A stretch of 64,000 nt of DNA from Dendrophyllia cribrosa (GCA_024195265.1 JAJLRJ010000013.1:14874822-14938821); one strand, 5' to 3'. Shown: positions 21,078 to 33,378, numbered from the stretch's first letter. Translations and numbers: made by a program. Notes: generated by a model not told the origin, from the sequence alone.

Positions 21078-21420
21078 CTTATAAACACCTCCATAATACA
21101 GACACCTCCATAATATGGACACCTCCATAATACGGACACCTCCATTATACAGACACCTCCATAATACAGACACCTCCATAATACAGACACCGTCATAATA
21201 CAGATACCTCCATAATACAGACACCTCCATAATATGGACACCTCCATAATACAGACACCTCTATAATACATACACCTCTATAATACAGACACCTCCATAA
21301 TACAAAACACCTCCATAATACAAAACACCTCCATAATACAGACACCTTCATAATACAGACACCTCCATAATACTGACACCTCCATAATACGGACACCTCC
21401 ATAATACAGACACCTCTCCA
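21078..21420. repeat. 17-bp minisatellite, about 20 units
   Basis: Units of the form CCTCCATAATACAGACA are repeated head to tail with point variation. It has no spacers. Because 17 is not a multiple of three, all frames give a 17-residue peptide period, which explains the long spurious open frames. It lies in a DPH5 intron. Confidence 0.92.
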
Positions 21421-21787
21421 TTACATACAGTTTACTTGGCCTCTATCTAAAGACACTTATAAATAAGTGGGTCTGGACCCATTCATAAAGCAGAATAGAC
21501 CGCATCAGTCCAGACTTTTTTTTTGGGGGGGGGGGGGGGGGGGGGGGTGGGGGTTGGTACCCTGATAAGTTCAAGAGCACTGTCTCTGGTCCACACATCC
21601 TATTGCATGCAAAGAAATGGGTGCACGATCACTTGAATATAATGTTAACAGCAGATTCCGAACAAGGTCCTCTTTTTGCTTAGCTATACCCAAATGCTAT
21701 ATGATCAAAAACGTTTGCACTGTGCACATTTTAGAAACAAATATTATCTTCCTTGGTAAAAAGCAGCATTGAATGGTGCACACTTAC
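21421..21787. other. DPH5 intron with poly-G tract
   Basis: A G-run at about 21525-21551 follows a T-run. No gene is seen up to the next exon. Confidence 0.6.
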
Positions 21788-21908
21788 CTAACAAGCAGAG
21801 GGTATGAAGGCCTTGTTTTCTGTTTGCTGCAATCTTATCATAAAAACTGTCTGGTTTCCAGGTGTTCGTCCAAAGCACTATAGACACTGTCTCACCAAAG
21901 TTATACAA
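21788..21908 (-). CDS. DPH5: DPH5 exon (LYNFGETVS...HTLCLL segment)
   Basis: 121 bp: 40 full codons and one base. It begins [17 protein letters not shown] and ends GLHTLCLL, diagnostic for DPH5 between the VGCCGLQ and IKVKEQS segments. The minus-strand acceptor aactctcag and donor gtaagtg are canonical. It follows exon 30317-30425 in phase 0 and shares a split Asp codon (G|AC) with exon 7074-7113. Confidence 0.9.
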
Positions 21909-22408
21909 CTGAGAGTTAAAGAAACAAAATGCAATGGATAATCAAGCTGTACGTCAATCTTTGTTGTGGTTCAAATTTTTCTTTGGTTTATTATACAACT
22001 ACCTGTCTCCACCTCCAAGTAATATTGTTTTACAAATCAATTGACTATTAACAGTTTTTATTTAGTATTTCTTATAAATTGATTATCCTTAAGCTGTGAA
22101 CTGCGTAGCATTTTGTAAATTCAAATCTCTATAACTCACTAACACGACGTTAAAAACAAGAAATATTTCACTATTTGACTTTTCAAATTGGGGTTTAGGT
22201 GCACTTTAAGGACCCAAGTCAGCCACACCTTTGTTTTTGTTTACATACGGGAGTTTCGGTATTATATTACATGTGGTGCGTGACCAAAAGTATGGAAATC
22301 GCCGCTACAGGTCGGAGGCGAGATATTAATTATTGGCCCAATTGTGGTATTTTTTCAATCCACAGATAAATCATGATTGTAGTTTTCTCAGCTATATCTC
22401 AGATCTAC
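21909..22408. other. DPH5 intron, no recognised feature
   Basis: Intron DNA between the exon and the LINE. I see nothing else. Confidence 0.5.
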
Positions 22409-22542
22409 AAGCTATTGCAAAAAGGGAAAGCCAGGACGAGCAAGATGGCAGGTGGAGGTGTTTTCTCGGCTCAGTAATTCTTAGTAGCCTGGGAGGAATG
22501 TAGCGTCCTAATTTAATGTTCGGCGGATAAAATAGCTGTCTA

Positions 22543-23592
22543 ATGTCGAAACGAAACCAAAGATCTTCAGGCTCGTCTTCAACGCAAACGCAGCCGTCAC
22601 CAAAACGAAACAAACCCACCAGAGCGACAGTCGAAGGAAATATGGAATCCTACAGCATGGATGAAGCGCCCGACGATCGTCCCTCGCTCGAACGAATCAT
22701 GGAAAAGCTATCTTACTTGGATAACAGAATAGAGGAGCATTTCGGTGGGCTAAAATCTGATATTTCGATTCTGAGACACGAACTTAAAGAAGAGATCGAA
22801 GAAGTTAAAAGCACCTTGACAGAGGTAGAGAAATCACTTCAATCAGCGTGGAATGTCATTGTAGACCTGCAAGCAGAATCTAAGTCACACACAGACTTCA
22901 AGAAAACCCACCAAAGTAGTTTGGATAACGTAAAAAGTGAATCGGCTAGGGTTTCATCAAAGAATGCCAAGCTCGAGACCGAAATTGACGCCTTGAAAGT
23001 AAGATTTTTGGAGGAACAAGAGAAAGTAATTGCCCTTTTTTTTTTTTTTTTTTTTTTCTGTTCAAGTTAAAAAAAAAAAAAAATAAAAAAAAAAAAAGTA
23101 ATTGCCCTTGAAAATTACTCCCGGCGGGAAAATCTACGGTTCATGAACGTACCAGAACGAGAAGGTGAAAACTGTGCAAACATTATTTATGGTATTATCG
23201 AAAACGAGCTAAACATAGATGTTGAGAATCTTCAATTCCATGCAATCCATAGAGTGGGAAAACGACATTCGTCGGATGTGACATCGAAAGCTTATCCAAG
23301 GCCAATCATTGCACGATTTCTGTGCAGAGAGGACAGAGATATGGTACTAAAAGCGAAGGGAAGGCTGCGAAATTCTTCACAATATGAAAATGTATACATT
23401 ACTCAAGATTATGCTAAAGCTATTCAAATGGAACGAAAAGTTTTAATCAAGGCTATGTTTCTGGCCCGCAAGAAAGGTATGAATGCGAAGGTAGTAGACA
23501 GGAAATTGGTGGTAAATAACAATGTTTATAATGGAGATAACATCCCAGACAATCTAAAGGAATTGAGCGCCCTTAATTCGCACTCCAGCTGA
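22543..23592 (+). pseudogene. LINE ORF1 protein, interrupted by a small insertion
   Basis: The N-terminal part (22543-23037) is hydrophilic and then strongly coiled-coil (heptads in the ERIMEKLSYLDNRIEEH region). The C-terminal part (23143-23592) resembles the RNA-binding region of L1-type ORF1 proteins (ENLRFMNVPE, HRVGK). A 57-bp insertion plus a 15-bp duplication at 23038-23109 introduces a stop. Without it the frame would be continuous. ORF1p would coat LINE RNA. Confidence 0.75.
23023..23109. mobile_element. 57-bp poly-T/poly-A insertion with 15-bp target duplication
   Basis: AAAGTAATTGCCCTT occurs at 23023-23037 and 23095-23109. Between the copies lie ~20 T, CTGTTCAAGTT and then an A-rich run. 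This is the signature of a target-primed event that integrated little more than poly(A) sequence, perhaps twin-primed. It interrupts ORF1 of the LINE. Confidence 0.75.
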
Positions 23593-23879
23593 ACAATCTA
23601 TCAACGCATTACTAGTTAGACGTACAGGACGCAAACAAACCCCCCAGCGTTACTGAATTTCCCTCAGATGTTTTTGCTTAGCTGGCATCGGATCTCGTCC
23701 AAACCAAATGTAAATTTTAGTTTTTTTCTTTTTTGTTTAATTTGTGTATCTTTTCTGTTAGGTGTCAATTATAGGAAATACTTCTTAGTCCTACGAAGTG
23801 TTAACTAACCGTAATTTGCATTCTGTTTCTGCATTCCAGTTCACTACTTTTAATCATCAACAAGTTCCCAACTGACGAA

Positions 23880-26800
23880 TTGATAATTTGTTCTCTTAAT
23901 GTGAGGGGCTTATCCAACAACCTTAAGAGGCGAGAAACTTTCCGTTGGCTTAGAATGAAAAAATTTGGAATCTTCTTTCTTCAAGAAGTCCACTGCACCA
24001 AAGAAAAAGAAAGACTGTGGTCATCAGAATGGGGCTTCTCAGCTATTTTTAGTAGTGTTTCTAGCTCAAGTGCAGGGGTATGCATGTTGTTTAACAATAA
24101 TTTTCAGTTTGAAATCAAGAGACAATTTTCTGATCCAGATGGAAGATTTATTCTAGTTGATCTGCAACTTGAAAATAAGATTATAACCTTGGGAAACATT
24201 TATGCGCCAAACGATGATAATCCGAACTTTTTTTAAAATGTTCTCAGCCACCTCCTCTCTTTTGAGTGCGAGGACATTATTCTGGGTGGCAATTTTAACT
24301 TAGTATTGGATGTCCAAAATGATAAGAAGGGCGGAAGACTGACCACTCACAAAAATTCTCTGAAGGAAGTTCAGAACATAATAAATTCGTTAGACCTTAT
24401 CGATATCTGGCGGGTCTCCAATCCGGATACCAGAAGATTCACTTGGAGAAGAAGCAAGCCCGAAATTCACTGTCGCTTAGACTTTTTCCTGACAAGTAAT
24501 AGTCTAAGTTCGGCAATTACAAAAGCGGATATTTTACCAGGGTACAAAACAGACCATTCTTTGATAACGCTCCACCTTGCTAACAATACTAATCCCAGGG
24601 GCCCGGGCTTCTGGAAGTTAAATACGTCTTTTTTATCTGACAGTGAATATATGAATTTGATAAAAATAACAATCACTGAAGTTGCAATTGAATACCAAAA
24701 TAACACCGAGGTTGATGCCGTCCTCCTCTGGGATACAATGAAGATGCAAATTCGTTCAAAATCAATACAATACTCAAAGCATAAGAGAAGCAAAATGAAG
24801 TTAATAGAAACAAATTTGGAGTCTGCCATAACGTCCCTACAGAGGAAATTGGAAGAAAATGACATATCTCAAACCAACAGGATCACTATATATAATGAAA
24901 TAAAAGTTAAAAAATTACAGTTAGAAAATGTTGTCCAACATCAAACTAGAGGAGCTATGATAAGATCCAAAGCCCGCTGGTATAACGAAGGAGAAAAAAA
25001 CACGAAATACTTCTTAAACTTGGAAAAAAGGCATTTTAATACCAAAACCATAAGGCAACTTCAGCTTGTGAATAATAGCGTCATCAAAACAGATGAGGAA
25101 ATCTTAACAGAAGCAAAATGTTTCTATCAAAACTTATACGCATCACACGCGCCTAATATCTCTGCTCATGACGTTTTTTTCTTCCCTGAAGAACATACTG
25201 TAAAACTCGACCAACATGCGCAGGAAGAATGCGAAGGGCCCTTAACAAAAGAGGAATGCCTAAATAGTCTAAAAACTATGGCACCTGATAAAACGCCTGG
25301 GACTGATGGTCTTCCAGCCGAATTTTATAAGGTTTTCTGGGAAGATATTGAAGGCTATTTACTTAATGCACTAAATGGTGCATACGAAAAACGCTGTTTA
25401 TCAATTTCTCAAAGAAGAGGTCTAATTACCCTCTTACCAAAAAAAAAAAAACCGGTTAACCTTTTAAAGAACTGGAGACCTATAACTCTTCTCAACTGCG
25501 ACTATAAGATCGCAGCTAAATCCATAGCAAACCGCATAAAGAAATTTCTGCCGGACATAATAAATAATGATCAAACCGGTTTTTTGAAAAACAGATTCAT
25601 AGGAGAAAATATCAGACTTATTGAGAGTATTATTAACCATACAGATATGGAACAAATCCCGGGCCTTTTGTTATTTGTAGATTTTGAAAAAGCCTTCGAT
25701 AGTATAGAGTGGTCTTTTATAGAGAAAACACTAAGACACTTTAACTTTGGAACATCCCTGGTAAGCTGGGTTAAACTTTTTTATACGAACATAAGTAGTT
25801 GCGTCCTTAACAATGGATGGGCATCCGACTTCTTTTCTTTACATCGTGGAGTAAGACAGGGGTGCCCACTGTCTCCCTATTTATTTATCTTAGGTGCTGA
25901 AATCTTGGGTAACGCAGTAAGAAAGGATACAGAAATTCGCGGTATCAAATTGGGCAACTCAGATTGCAAATTGTCCCAATATGCAGATGACACAACAATG
26001 ATCCTAGATGGCTCAGAGCGTTCTTTTTCGAGAACATTATACGTACTAGACATATTTGCAAATGTATCAGGTTTGAAAGCAAACTATGAGAAAACTAAGG
26101 CCCTCTGGATAGGTTCACACAAGAATACTAATGCTGTTATTCCTTCGAGTAAACCTGTCCTTTGGGCAGAGGGGAAGGTCTACGCCTTAGGAGTTTGGTT
26201 CTCGACTTCGGGGCCAGCCAATATTGACAATAATTTCACTGAGAAAATTGAAAAGATTAAAAAAATCCTCGGGAGTTGGTCGGCCAGAAGACTCACACTT
26301 ATGGGTAAAATCGCCATTTTAAAAGCTCTAGCAGTATCTCAGATTGTTTATGTTTTGTCCTCCCTTCCGACACCAAAAGGGGTCATAAGGGAAATTAATA
26401 CTCTATTATACGATTTTCTTTGGGACAATAAGGGGGACAAAATAAAAAGAACAGAAATGATCAGTGATTACAGTAAGGGGGGGCTAAAGATGCTCGATAT
26501 TGCTAGTTTTAACCAGGCCTTAAAAATGAAATGGGTAAAAAGTTATTTAGATGATCAAGATACAGGGAAATGGAAGCTTTGCTTTAACCATCGACTAGCA
26601 CGATTTGGAGGGAAATTAGTTTTCTGGGGAAACTTAAGCCCTAAAGATGCTCGTTTACTTAATCTGCGAGATCCGTTTTTAGCTGAGGTAATGGAATATT
26701 GGACGACCCTAAATTATAAGGACAACAATCTAGATTTCAAGTCAGCTCAGATCTGGCACAACTCCCTCATAAAAATAGAGAACAAACCAATTTTCTACAA

Positions 26801-27653
26801 ATCCTGGTTCACCGCAGGTGTGAAAGATGTTAAAGATATTCTCGATACGGATGGAAATTCGATATTAATCTATACTGCATTTACCTCTAAATATAAAATC
26901 AAGACTAACTTTCTAGAATTCTATAAGGTAGTATCAGCCCTTAAACTGTTCAAGCAAAAGTGTTCTCAACAACCCAACAGAGGACCCAAAATCAAGACCT
27001 TTGGGCAAACATTATTAGCCTCAAAAAAAGCCTGTAAAACTGTTTACAAATCAATCATCGAAAAAAAGGCCACCACCCCTCTTAAAAGCCAGGGAAAATG
27101 GCTGTCTAAGGAAACTATAATAGGAAATGCGAACGTGAATTGGGAGAATACATATCGTCTCCCCTTTCTGTGTACAACAGAAACAAAGTTATGAGTGTTC
27201 CAATTTATGTTCCTCCACAGACGAATAGCAACAAATGACTACCTCTTTAAAATTGGCCTAAAACAAGCAGACTCCTGTTCTTTTTGTGGCGAATCTATTG
27301 AAACTCTTGCCCACTTGTTCTGGTATTGCAGTTACACTCAAAAATTTTGGAAAGACATTTATCAATGGATAACTCAAAACATCACCTTAAACAAATCTAT
27401 TGTCTTCTCTCCTCTTATCTGTTTTGGACTACTTGACAATATCTCTGATTTATTGATACATCACCTTTTCCTTATCGCCAAACGATATATTTATACATGT
27501 AGGTTAAATAACTGCATCCCGGCGCTACAGGTTTATATCCAAACCGTTATAAACTTCATGGAAATTGAAAAAGAGATTGCCTCTAATAACAACAATATGT
27601 CTTCCTTCAAAAACAAATGGGGCCCTCTTAAACTTTGCCCCTTGGACAAATAA
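23880..27653 (+). pseudogene. LINE ORF2: endonuclease, reverse transcriptase, zinc-binding domain
   Basis: One frame of ~1257 codons with two in-frame stops (TAA 24234-24236, TGA 27192-27194). The order is: APE-type endonuclease (SLNVRGL, LQEVHC, then GGNFN where the family has GDFN, so the catalytic Asp is Asn); reverse transcriptase with GTDGLPAEFYK, FVDFEKAFDSI, GVRQGCPLSPYLF and the QYADDTT active site; and a C-terminal zinc-binding region (CSFCGE..HLFWYC). It drives target-primed retrotransposition. Confidence 0.88.
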
Positions 27654-27999
27654 ACTTGCTGTTATTAAATAATTTCAAAAAGTTCTAAAAGTTAAAAGAG
27701 GTGCAGAAACAAATGCAAATGCAGAGCTCTTTTTAGTTGGTAGGACAATCTCCTTATGTTTTTGGTGTACCGTTTATTTTGCAACTTTGTATATAGCAGT
27801 CTAATTTGTAAACATTTTTGGGCTCAAGTAGTTGTAAATGCTGTAACATTGTATCTTTTTTCTCTATCTCCTGTGTGTTTGTTTTTATTTTACCTCTATG
27901 TAAATGTAACTATTGTCAGTAGAAGTTTTGTAATTAAATAAATGTTATTAAAAAGAAAAAAAACAAAAACAAAAAAAAAACAAAAGCTATTGCAAAAAG

Positions 28000-29691
28000 A
28001 GTTGAGACATTGTGTATTGTAGTGCATATTTCGAGGATGACATGGTTTTCAACAAGTCCGTATCCCCTTGAATCCCCTTATCAGTGTTGTAACAGATCCA
28101 AAATAGCATTCAAACCAACAGTCATCAACATTGAAAGGGGGAGTGGGGGAGTGGGAGGGGGAGGGGGGGGGGGGGGGGGGGGGGTCAGTAGCACATGGCA
28201 TTGATTTGACTGATGTTGATGAGTTCTGCACTTTTATACGGAATGAACATTTTTTGTAAAGTGTCTCCCACTAAAAACTCTCAAATACTATACAGTAGCT
28301 GTCAAATGTAAGTTGACAGTCACTCGAAACTGGAAAGACTGAAACTCAAAACTTGAAAAACTTCGAGGAGAAATCTTCAAGTCGAATGTTTTGAGTTTCG
28401 AGTTGTGAACTTCGAGTTTCAATTTGTGAACTTTGAGTTTTTTTACAAGAAAACAAAGAGCTCGCTTGATTGATTGTTTTGTTTCCCCAAGACAAAGCAA
28501 GGAAAAGACTGCACTTCACTCCGTTCCAAAGAACTTACTGTCGCACTTGAGTTTAATAGCACAGATCATGGAATGGCGATAGCTGTGGTTTCATTGAGCG
28601 TTCTTTCCCAAATTTCCGTATATTAAAATTCAGACAGGAAACTATACATTGAAGTATATTTAGTTCAAAACCTTAGGGAATACATACCCTTAGTCAACAA
28701 AACACAGTGTGATGTTATGAGCTGAAGTAAATTACTGTTACAGTTCCACTTTAGCGCTGAATTCAGGCTTGGCAAAACACTACATGAACAAACTAACGCA
28801 ATTTCGATTAATTCGATAGTTAGTTAATTAGTTAGTTAGTTAGTTAGTTAATTAATTAGTTAGTTAGTTAGTTAGTTAGTTGGGGGACCTAAAATAGGGG
28901 TAACCTCACGGTCCTCCTTTTTAAATAACGTTTTTCTGTATTTGAATAAAGTATTATTATTATAGGTTTCACTTCAAAAAAATTTGGTTTTACGTGTCAC
29001 AAAATATCTTACTTTGTTCATCATGTTGTTTTTGACGATATGCAAATGAACAGGGTTCAGTCCAATAGATCTTTTTTTAAGCTGCAATAATTATTTATTC
29101 AAGATGTCCTTAACAGGAATGTGCCCGGCAAACTAAACATTTCACATACGCAAATGAATCATGTTGACAACCGCTCCATCGCTTGGCAGCTGAAACAGGA
29201 GCCTAAAAACCCATTTGCATTATACTTCAAGAATCATGAATAATTCCTTTCCATTTGCTGCAAACAAATCTATTGCGATTTTGATTCAATATTTTTTTTC
29301 TACAAAATTATTTTAATGTGATACGATTCAAGACCGTTTAAAAATCTGACCAGTCATTTAGACGTGGGCACCCGATTGACTTGCAAGGAAATAAAAGAAG
29401 CCATGCGAAAATGCAATTGTTCTCTGTCATTGTGCTGTGTTCGAGAAATAAATGGTTTTCTCAAAAAAATTGTCCAGTGTTCTCAAAACTCAAAATTCAC
29501 ATTTGACCGGTGTTGTTGATTGTATGGAAAGGGGCCTGACTTTTTAGCTCGCAATTTGTTCGCTTTGGTTTGTGTCTCCGCTAAACCAACCAAATGCTGT
29601 GCATGTTTGTCTCCGTTGGCTAACCTGCAGTTAATTTGTTACAAGGTCATATGAAAATCGCCCTATCATCACATTGTGTTCTGTATAGTTA
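28000..29691. other. DPH5 intron with simple repeats
   Basis: No gene. It contains a G-run at about 28147-28183, a degenerate AACTTCGAGTTT-type repeat at about 28320-28440 and a (GTTA)n microsatellite at about 28815-28880. Confidence 0.6.
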
Positions 29692-30290
29692 CAGTCAAAC
29701 CGGATGTTCTTTTGCGGACAACTTTGCAAACCTCCGCCGCAACATTGGGATTTTGATTGACAGTTTGCTTCGAGCAAGTTGGAAGTTTCGCGAGCAAGTT
29801 CCTATTTCAAACTTGTTGTCAGTTGCAAATTGCGAATATTGTGAAAACACGTCCATCTTCAGTTATGGCTCACGTACATCGCAATAATACCACCTCGGTT
29901 GAGAAAAGAGAAAGAATAATGGTCGTCTGGTGTAAAACAAGAACAAATCGCAAGCATTATTGGATTATCAAGGCAAACTGTATCCAATATTGTCAGGAAA
30001 CAGATTTTTACAACACGAGATGTATTTTCCCGGTAAACCTGGCTGGAAGGAACGAACAGTTTCTACTCCTGACATCGTAGAATTTGTGAAATACTGCAAG
30101 GTAACCAAACCAAGTACTTTCAATTCAGAAATCTGGCAACTGACAGCAAGTTTGAAATAGGAACTTGCTCGCGAAAGTTGCAACTTGCTCGCACAACTTC
30201 CAACTTGCTCGAAGCAAACTGTCAATCAAAATACCAATGTTGCGGCGGAAACTTGCAAAGTTGCCCGCAAAAGAACATCCGGTTTGACTG
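29692..30290 (+). mobile_element. Internally deleted Tc1-like transposon with TA target duplication
   Basis: 599 bp with inverted termini CAGTCAAACCGGATGTTCTT, flanked by TA on both sides (29690-29691, 30291-30292). The arms are ~160 bp. The interior holds a decayed transposase N-terminus: from ATG 29863 a basic segment (VEKRERIMVVWCK), then after a frameshift a helix-turn-helix (QEQIASIIGLSRQTVSNIV). The catalytic domain is missing. It ends 25 bp from a DPH5 exon. Confidence 0.78.
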
Positions 30291-30316
30291 TAAATAACTA
30301 CCCTGAGTACAAGTAC

Positions 30317-30425
30317 CTGAAGTCCACAGCATCCCACAGCATTCATGATGGAAGCATTGTGAATCACCTGATATGGAATGTTTAACTGATGTGCTCGTAA
30401 CACAAGGTCTGTGTGAGTAGTAGCC
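30317..30425 (-). CDS. DPH5: DPH5 exon (ATTHTDLVLRA...VGCCGLQ segment)
   Basis: 109 bp: one base completing a Gly codon and 36 codons. It encodes ATTHTDLVLRA and VIHNASIMNAVGCCGLQ, part of the active-site region in this methyltransferase family. The minus-strand acceptor ttcttag and donor gtacttgt are canonical. This is the most 5' DPH5 exon I can find; the N-terminal ~95 residues must lie farther upstream, probably beyond position 64000. Confidence 0.9.
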
Positions 30426-31702
30426 CTAAGAAAAAAATACAATATTATGTACATAAAACAGACTTTAGTACACTGATATTAAACTTGAAAAAAATAAAGT
30501 AAAAACACTTTTGCTGTAGAGAAACTAGGTCAATTATAAATAAACAGACCAGGCCCCGGTTCCTGGAAAGCCGATTAAATTATCCCTCGATTAGCGGTTA
30601 ATCCACCATTAAATTTCTTATTCCTAGGATAACCAATCAAGGGATAAAAAGGCGTTCCTGAAAACGGATTTAACCCTCCATTAACTACAGAATAAACCGG
30701 TTTGACCAGTTATTCACATGCAGGCACGCGTGAAAATGACAATGCGCGGGAAAAAGGCGTCTTACACGAAGCATGCAAGCTCTTATTTTCTATTCTGATT
30801 CAAATAGTCTAGTCACAAATTCTACAAATCAAACCTTATTGGTTGTTTGTCAAAGAAAAGAAACGTAAGCTCTTGCGATTTTGGTCAAAGGAAACAAATG
30901 AAAATCAATGATTCAGTTCAAAGCGATGTTGACTTGGTGAAGGAAAATTAAAACTGATAAAGCTGTAAACTGAATCGGTGAGTTCATTCGATTATTAAAT
31001 TAGAATTGTTTGCCATGTAACCTTTTGATTATAAATCTGAATAATAAAGCAGTGATTACAGAGAATTAGAGCTTTCATAGTTTTATACTAACATCATAGC
31101 TTTGATTATGTGTAGAGTTCACGCTAAAAATCGAAACTTGTCTTTTATCTTCTACATGTATTTGACATCAATCATTAAGGACTTAATATATCTGACTTAT
31201 TCTTGCGATCTTTTCCCACCTTTTTCTACTACAAGTGCTGCAAAAATAATTATTTAATTCAAGAATTCTTGGATGGAATCCCCAAACCGGTCAAACGATA
31301 TGTAGAGTTTATACTGTATGACATTTTAACATTTATATCGCTATTGCGAGCACTAAAAGAATATTGGCGTGTTGTTATTATCTTGCTTTTCAAATTAAAA
31401 TAACCGAAAGCTATAAGCTTCATATATTCTGCTTCGTGAAAGCCCTGCTAAATACAAAAACTACATCTCTTGAATCTTCCCATTCAAAAAAGTTAGTAGC
31501 GGAGCACTCGCCGGGCCGAAGGCCCGGCTGCGCAGCCCCATACTCATAGAACCTAGCCCGTCATTTTTTCACGGTCATGGCTAGCGGAATGTTTCGCGGG
31601 CGCGCGTGTGCCCGCCGCCCTCCACCCTCCGCCGTCGCGCAAGTAGCTCCGTCGTGCAGGACTAGCTCGCGGGCGCGTATGACGTCGCAAAACATGCGCG
31701 TA
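30426..31702. other. DNA left of element B, including one end of a possible older transposon
   Basis: No gene. GGCCCCGGTTCCTGGAAAGC at 30552-30571 recurs inverted at about 55139-55158. A GC-rich hairpin (stem 31510-31517 with 31521-31528, loop GAA) lies in an unusually GC-rich block at 31500-31700 that borders element B. Confidence 0.5.
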
Positions 31703-32365
31703 AGTAGTAAGGGGTGACTACAGGGGACATAGTCAAAATCCCCAATGGTTTGGTCACGTGGTCCCTCTCTTGGGGACATAGTCAAATTTCCGTATATACG
31801 TCATCGGTGACGTCACACTCGTCCATGACGTCATGGACAAGAGGGGGGAAGTGTGACGTCCATCCCAGAAGTCCCCGGGAGCGGAAGTGACTCCATCCCA
31901 GAATTCCCCGGGAGCGGAAGTGACGTCATTGCCCAAAATCCCCGGGTGAAAGTGACGTCATGGGAAAGGTTCCCTAGGGAAGTTGAAGGTCCCCAAAGAA
32001 GGAGTCCACACATCAAATCAGGTTCAACAAGATTTTTAATGAAAAAAGTTATATAGGGGATTTTGACTAGAATTTTTTTTCAATTTTTTTTCAAATTTTT
32101 TGATTTTTTTTTGAAGTTTTTTTTCAATTTTTGATTTATATAGGTGATTTTGAGTATCGAATTTTTTCAAAAAATTTTTTGATTTTTTTCAAAATTTTTT
32201 TCACATTTTTTTGGGGAAGTGGTCAAATTTCCCTATGTACGATCCTCCTGGGGAATGAATTGGGGAAGTAGTCAAAATCCCCAATATGAAAGAAGAAGCC
32301 CACACAAGGATGAAAGTTCAATAACATGTTTAATGAAAATCATCAACAAGAAAACATTTCAAGGA

Positions 32366-32605
32366 TTAACGCTTTCTTCTTTTCTTGAGTAACTTTCCGA
32401 TCGGGGTTTGAGCAAAATTTATCTGGATGTTATGGTGATAAAAGCGCTTATCATCGAGCGCTGAATAATTCTTTTAACAGAACATAATACAAGCAATCAC
32501 TTGGTAATTAGACCGCATGAAAACCTTCAGGGCAAACAATTCAAAGTCAGACATTTTCCGCGAAGACGTGTCGTAAATCGGGTTCTCTTTCTCTTTCGAT
32601 TCCAT
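32366..32605 (-). pseudogene. TIR-borne 79-codon frame (left), one stop
   Basis: Counterpart of 7738-7977 of element A: starts MESKEKEN and ends KKRRKR, with one in-frame TAA. The same stop occurs in the right TIR, as expected if the two arms are homogenised. Confidence 0.4.
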
Positions 32606-32924
32606 CGCATGTTAGAACGAAAATCATCTTGGCTCGCCTCCGGGACATTCCGTGAATGAAAAAAGAAAAAAAAATAGTTTGAATTCAATACTCGCAGAAA
32701 ATTCGTTTGAAAGAAGAAACGTGAAAGTATTTTAAACAAATCAAATTTTCCTCGCATGACGAATCGAGCGAAGACAAACAAACAAACTACGAACCTGCGG
32801 AAGGATTTTGCAGTACAAAAATCCCTTTCTTTTGCCGAAAAGGTTGTCCATTTTTCCAAAGCCACCTCTTAAACCTTCCACGAAGAGAGTTGTCTGATTT
32901 TTTAGCGAGGAATAATCTTTGTTT

Positions 32925-33287
32925 TCACGCCGTGAAAAAATCTTTCTTGTCTTTCTCAGAACAGCGTTTTCCTGGAAAAACCTGGCTTACGCCATCACTT
33001 GGTTCCAGACCACGCGCGAACCACCAGCGGGACCTGGCTCGATGATAAAAGAGTTTAAATTGAAATCGTCTCGTCCCAAGTGTTTGCGATAATCTTGCAT
33101 CCATTTCTGTTTTCTTCTGCCGAGCAGCTCGTCTGGCTTTGCGTTGTAAGCGAATGAGAGAAGAATGAAAAAAGAACAAAGCGCGAGACTTTATAAAGGA
33201 AAAAAAGCTGACGTCACCCCTCAGGCTACGAGGAAGCCCTTCGCTGACGTCTCTTGTCTTTGAAGGACAATTTGTTTTGTCAACCAA
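32925..33287 (-). other. TIR inner open frames (left arm)
   Basis: Inverted counterpart of 52238-52600. Two overlapping frames are open and I cannot decide which, if either, is coding. See the right-arm entry. Confidence 0.3.
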
Positions 33288-33378
33288 GCGTTTCCAGAAA
33301 ATGAGAATGCTTTTTGTTTTGTGTTTTTCTTGCTTGTTTTTCGTTTTCTTGTTTTCGAATGTTCTTGTTGATTTTTTT

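Larger units (their letters stand above)
22409..27999 (+). mobile_element. L1-like LINE with 16-bp target duplication
   Basis: The element body is 22425-27983, flanked by AAGCTATTGCAAAAAG at 22409-22424 and 27984-27999. It has a short 5' leader, ORF1, a ~290-bp spacer, ORF2, a 3' UTR and an A-rich tail. It is in the plus orientation, opposite to DPH5, in whose intron it lies. It appears full length but inactive because of two stops in ORF2, one in ORF1 and a changed endonuclease residue. Confidence 0.88.

Noticed and set aside
21056..21402. Repeat protein of the form MEVSVLWRCLYYGG
   Set aside because: Product of a 17-bp minisatellite, which gives the same period in every frame; no start context or homology.
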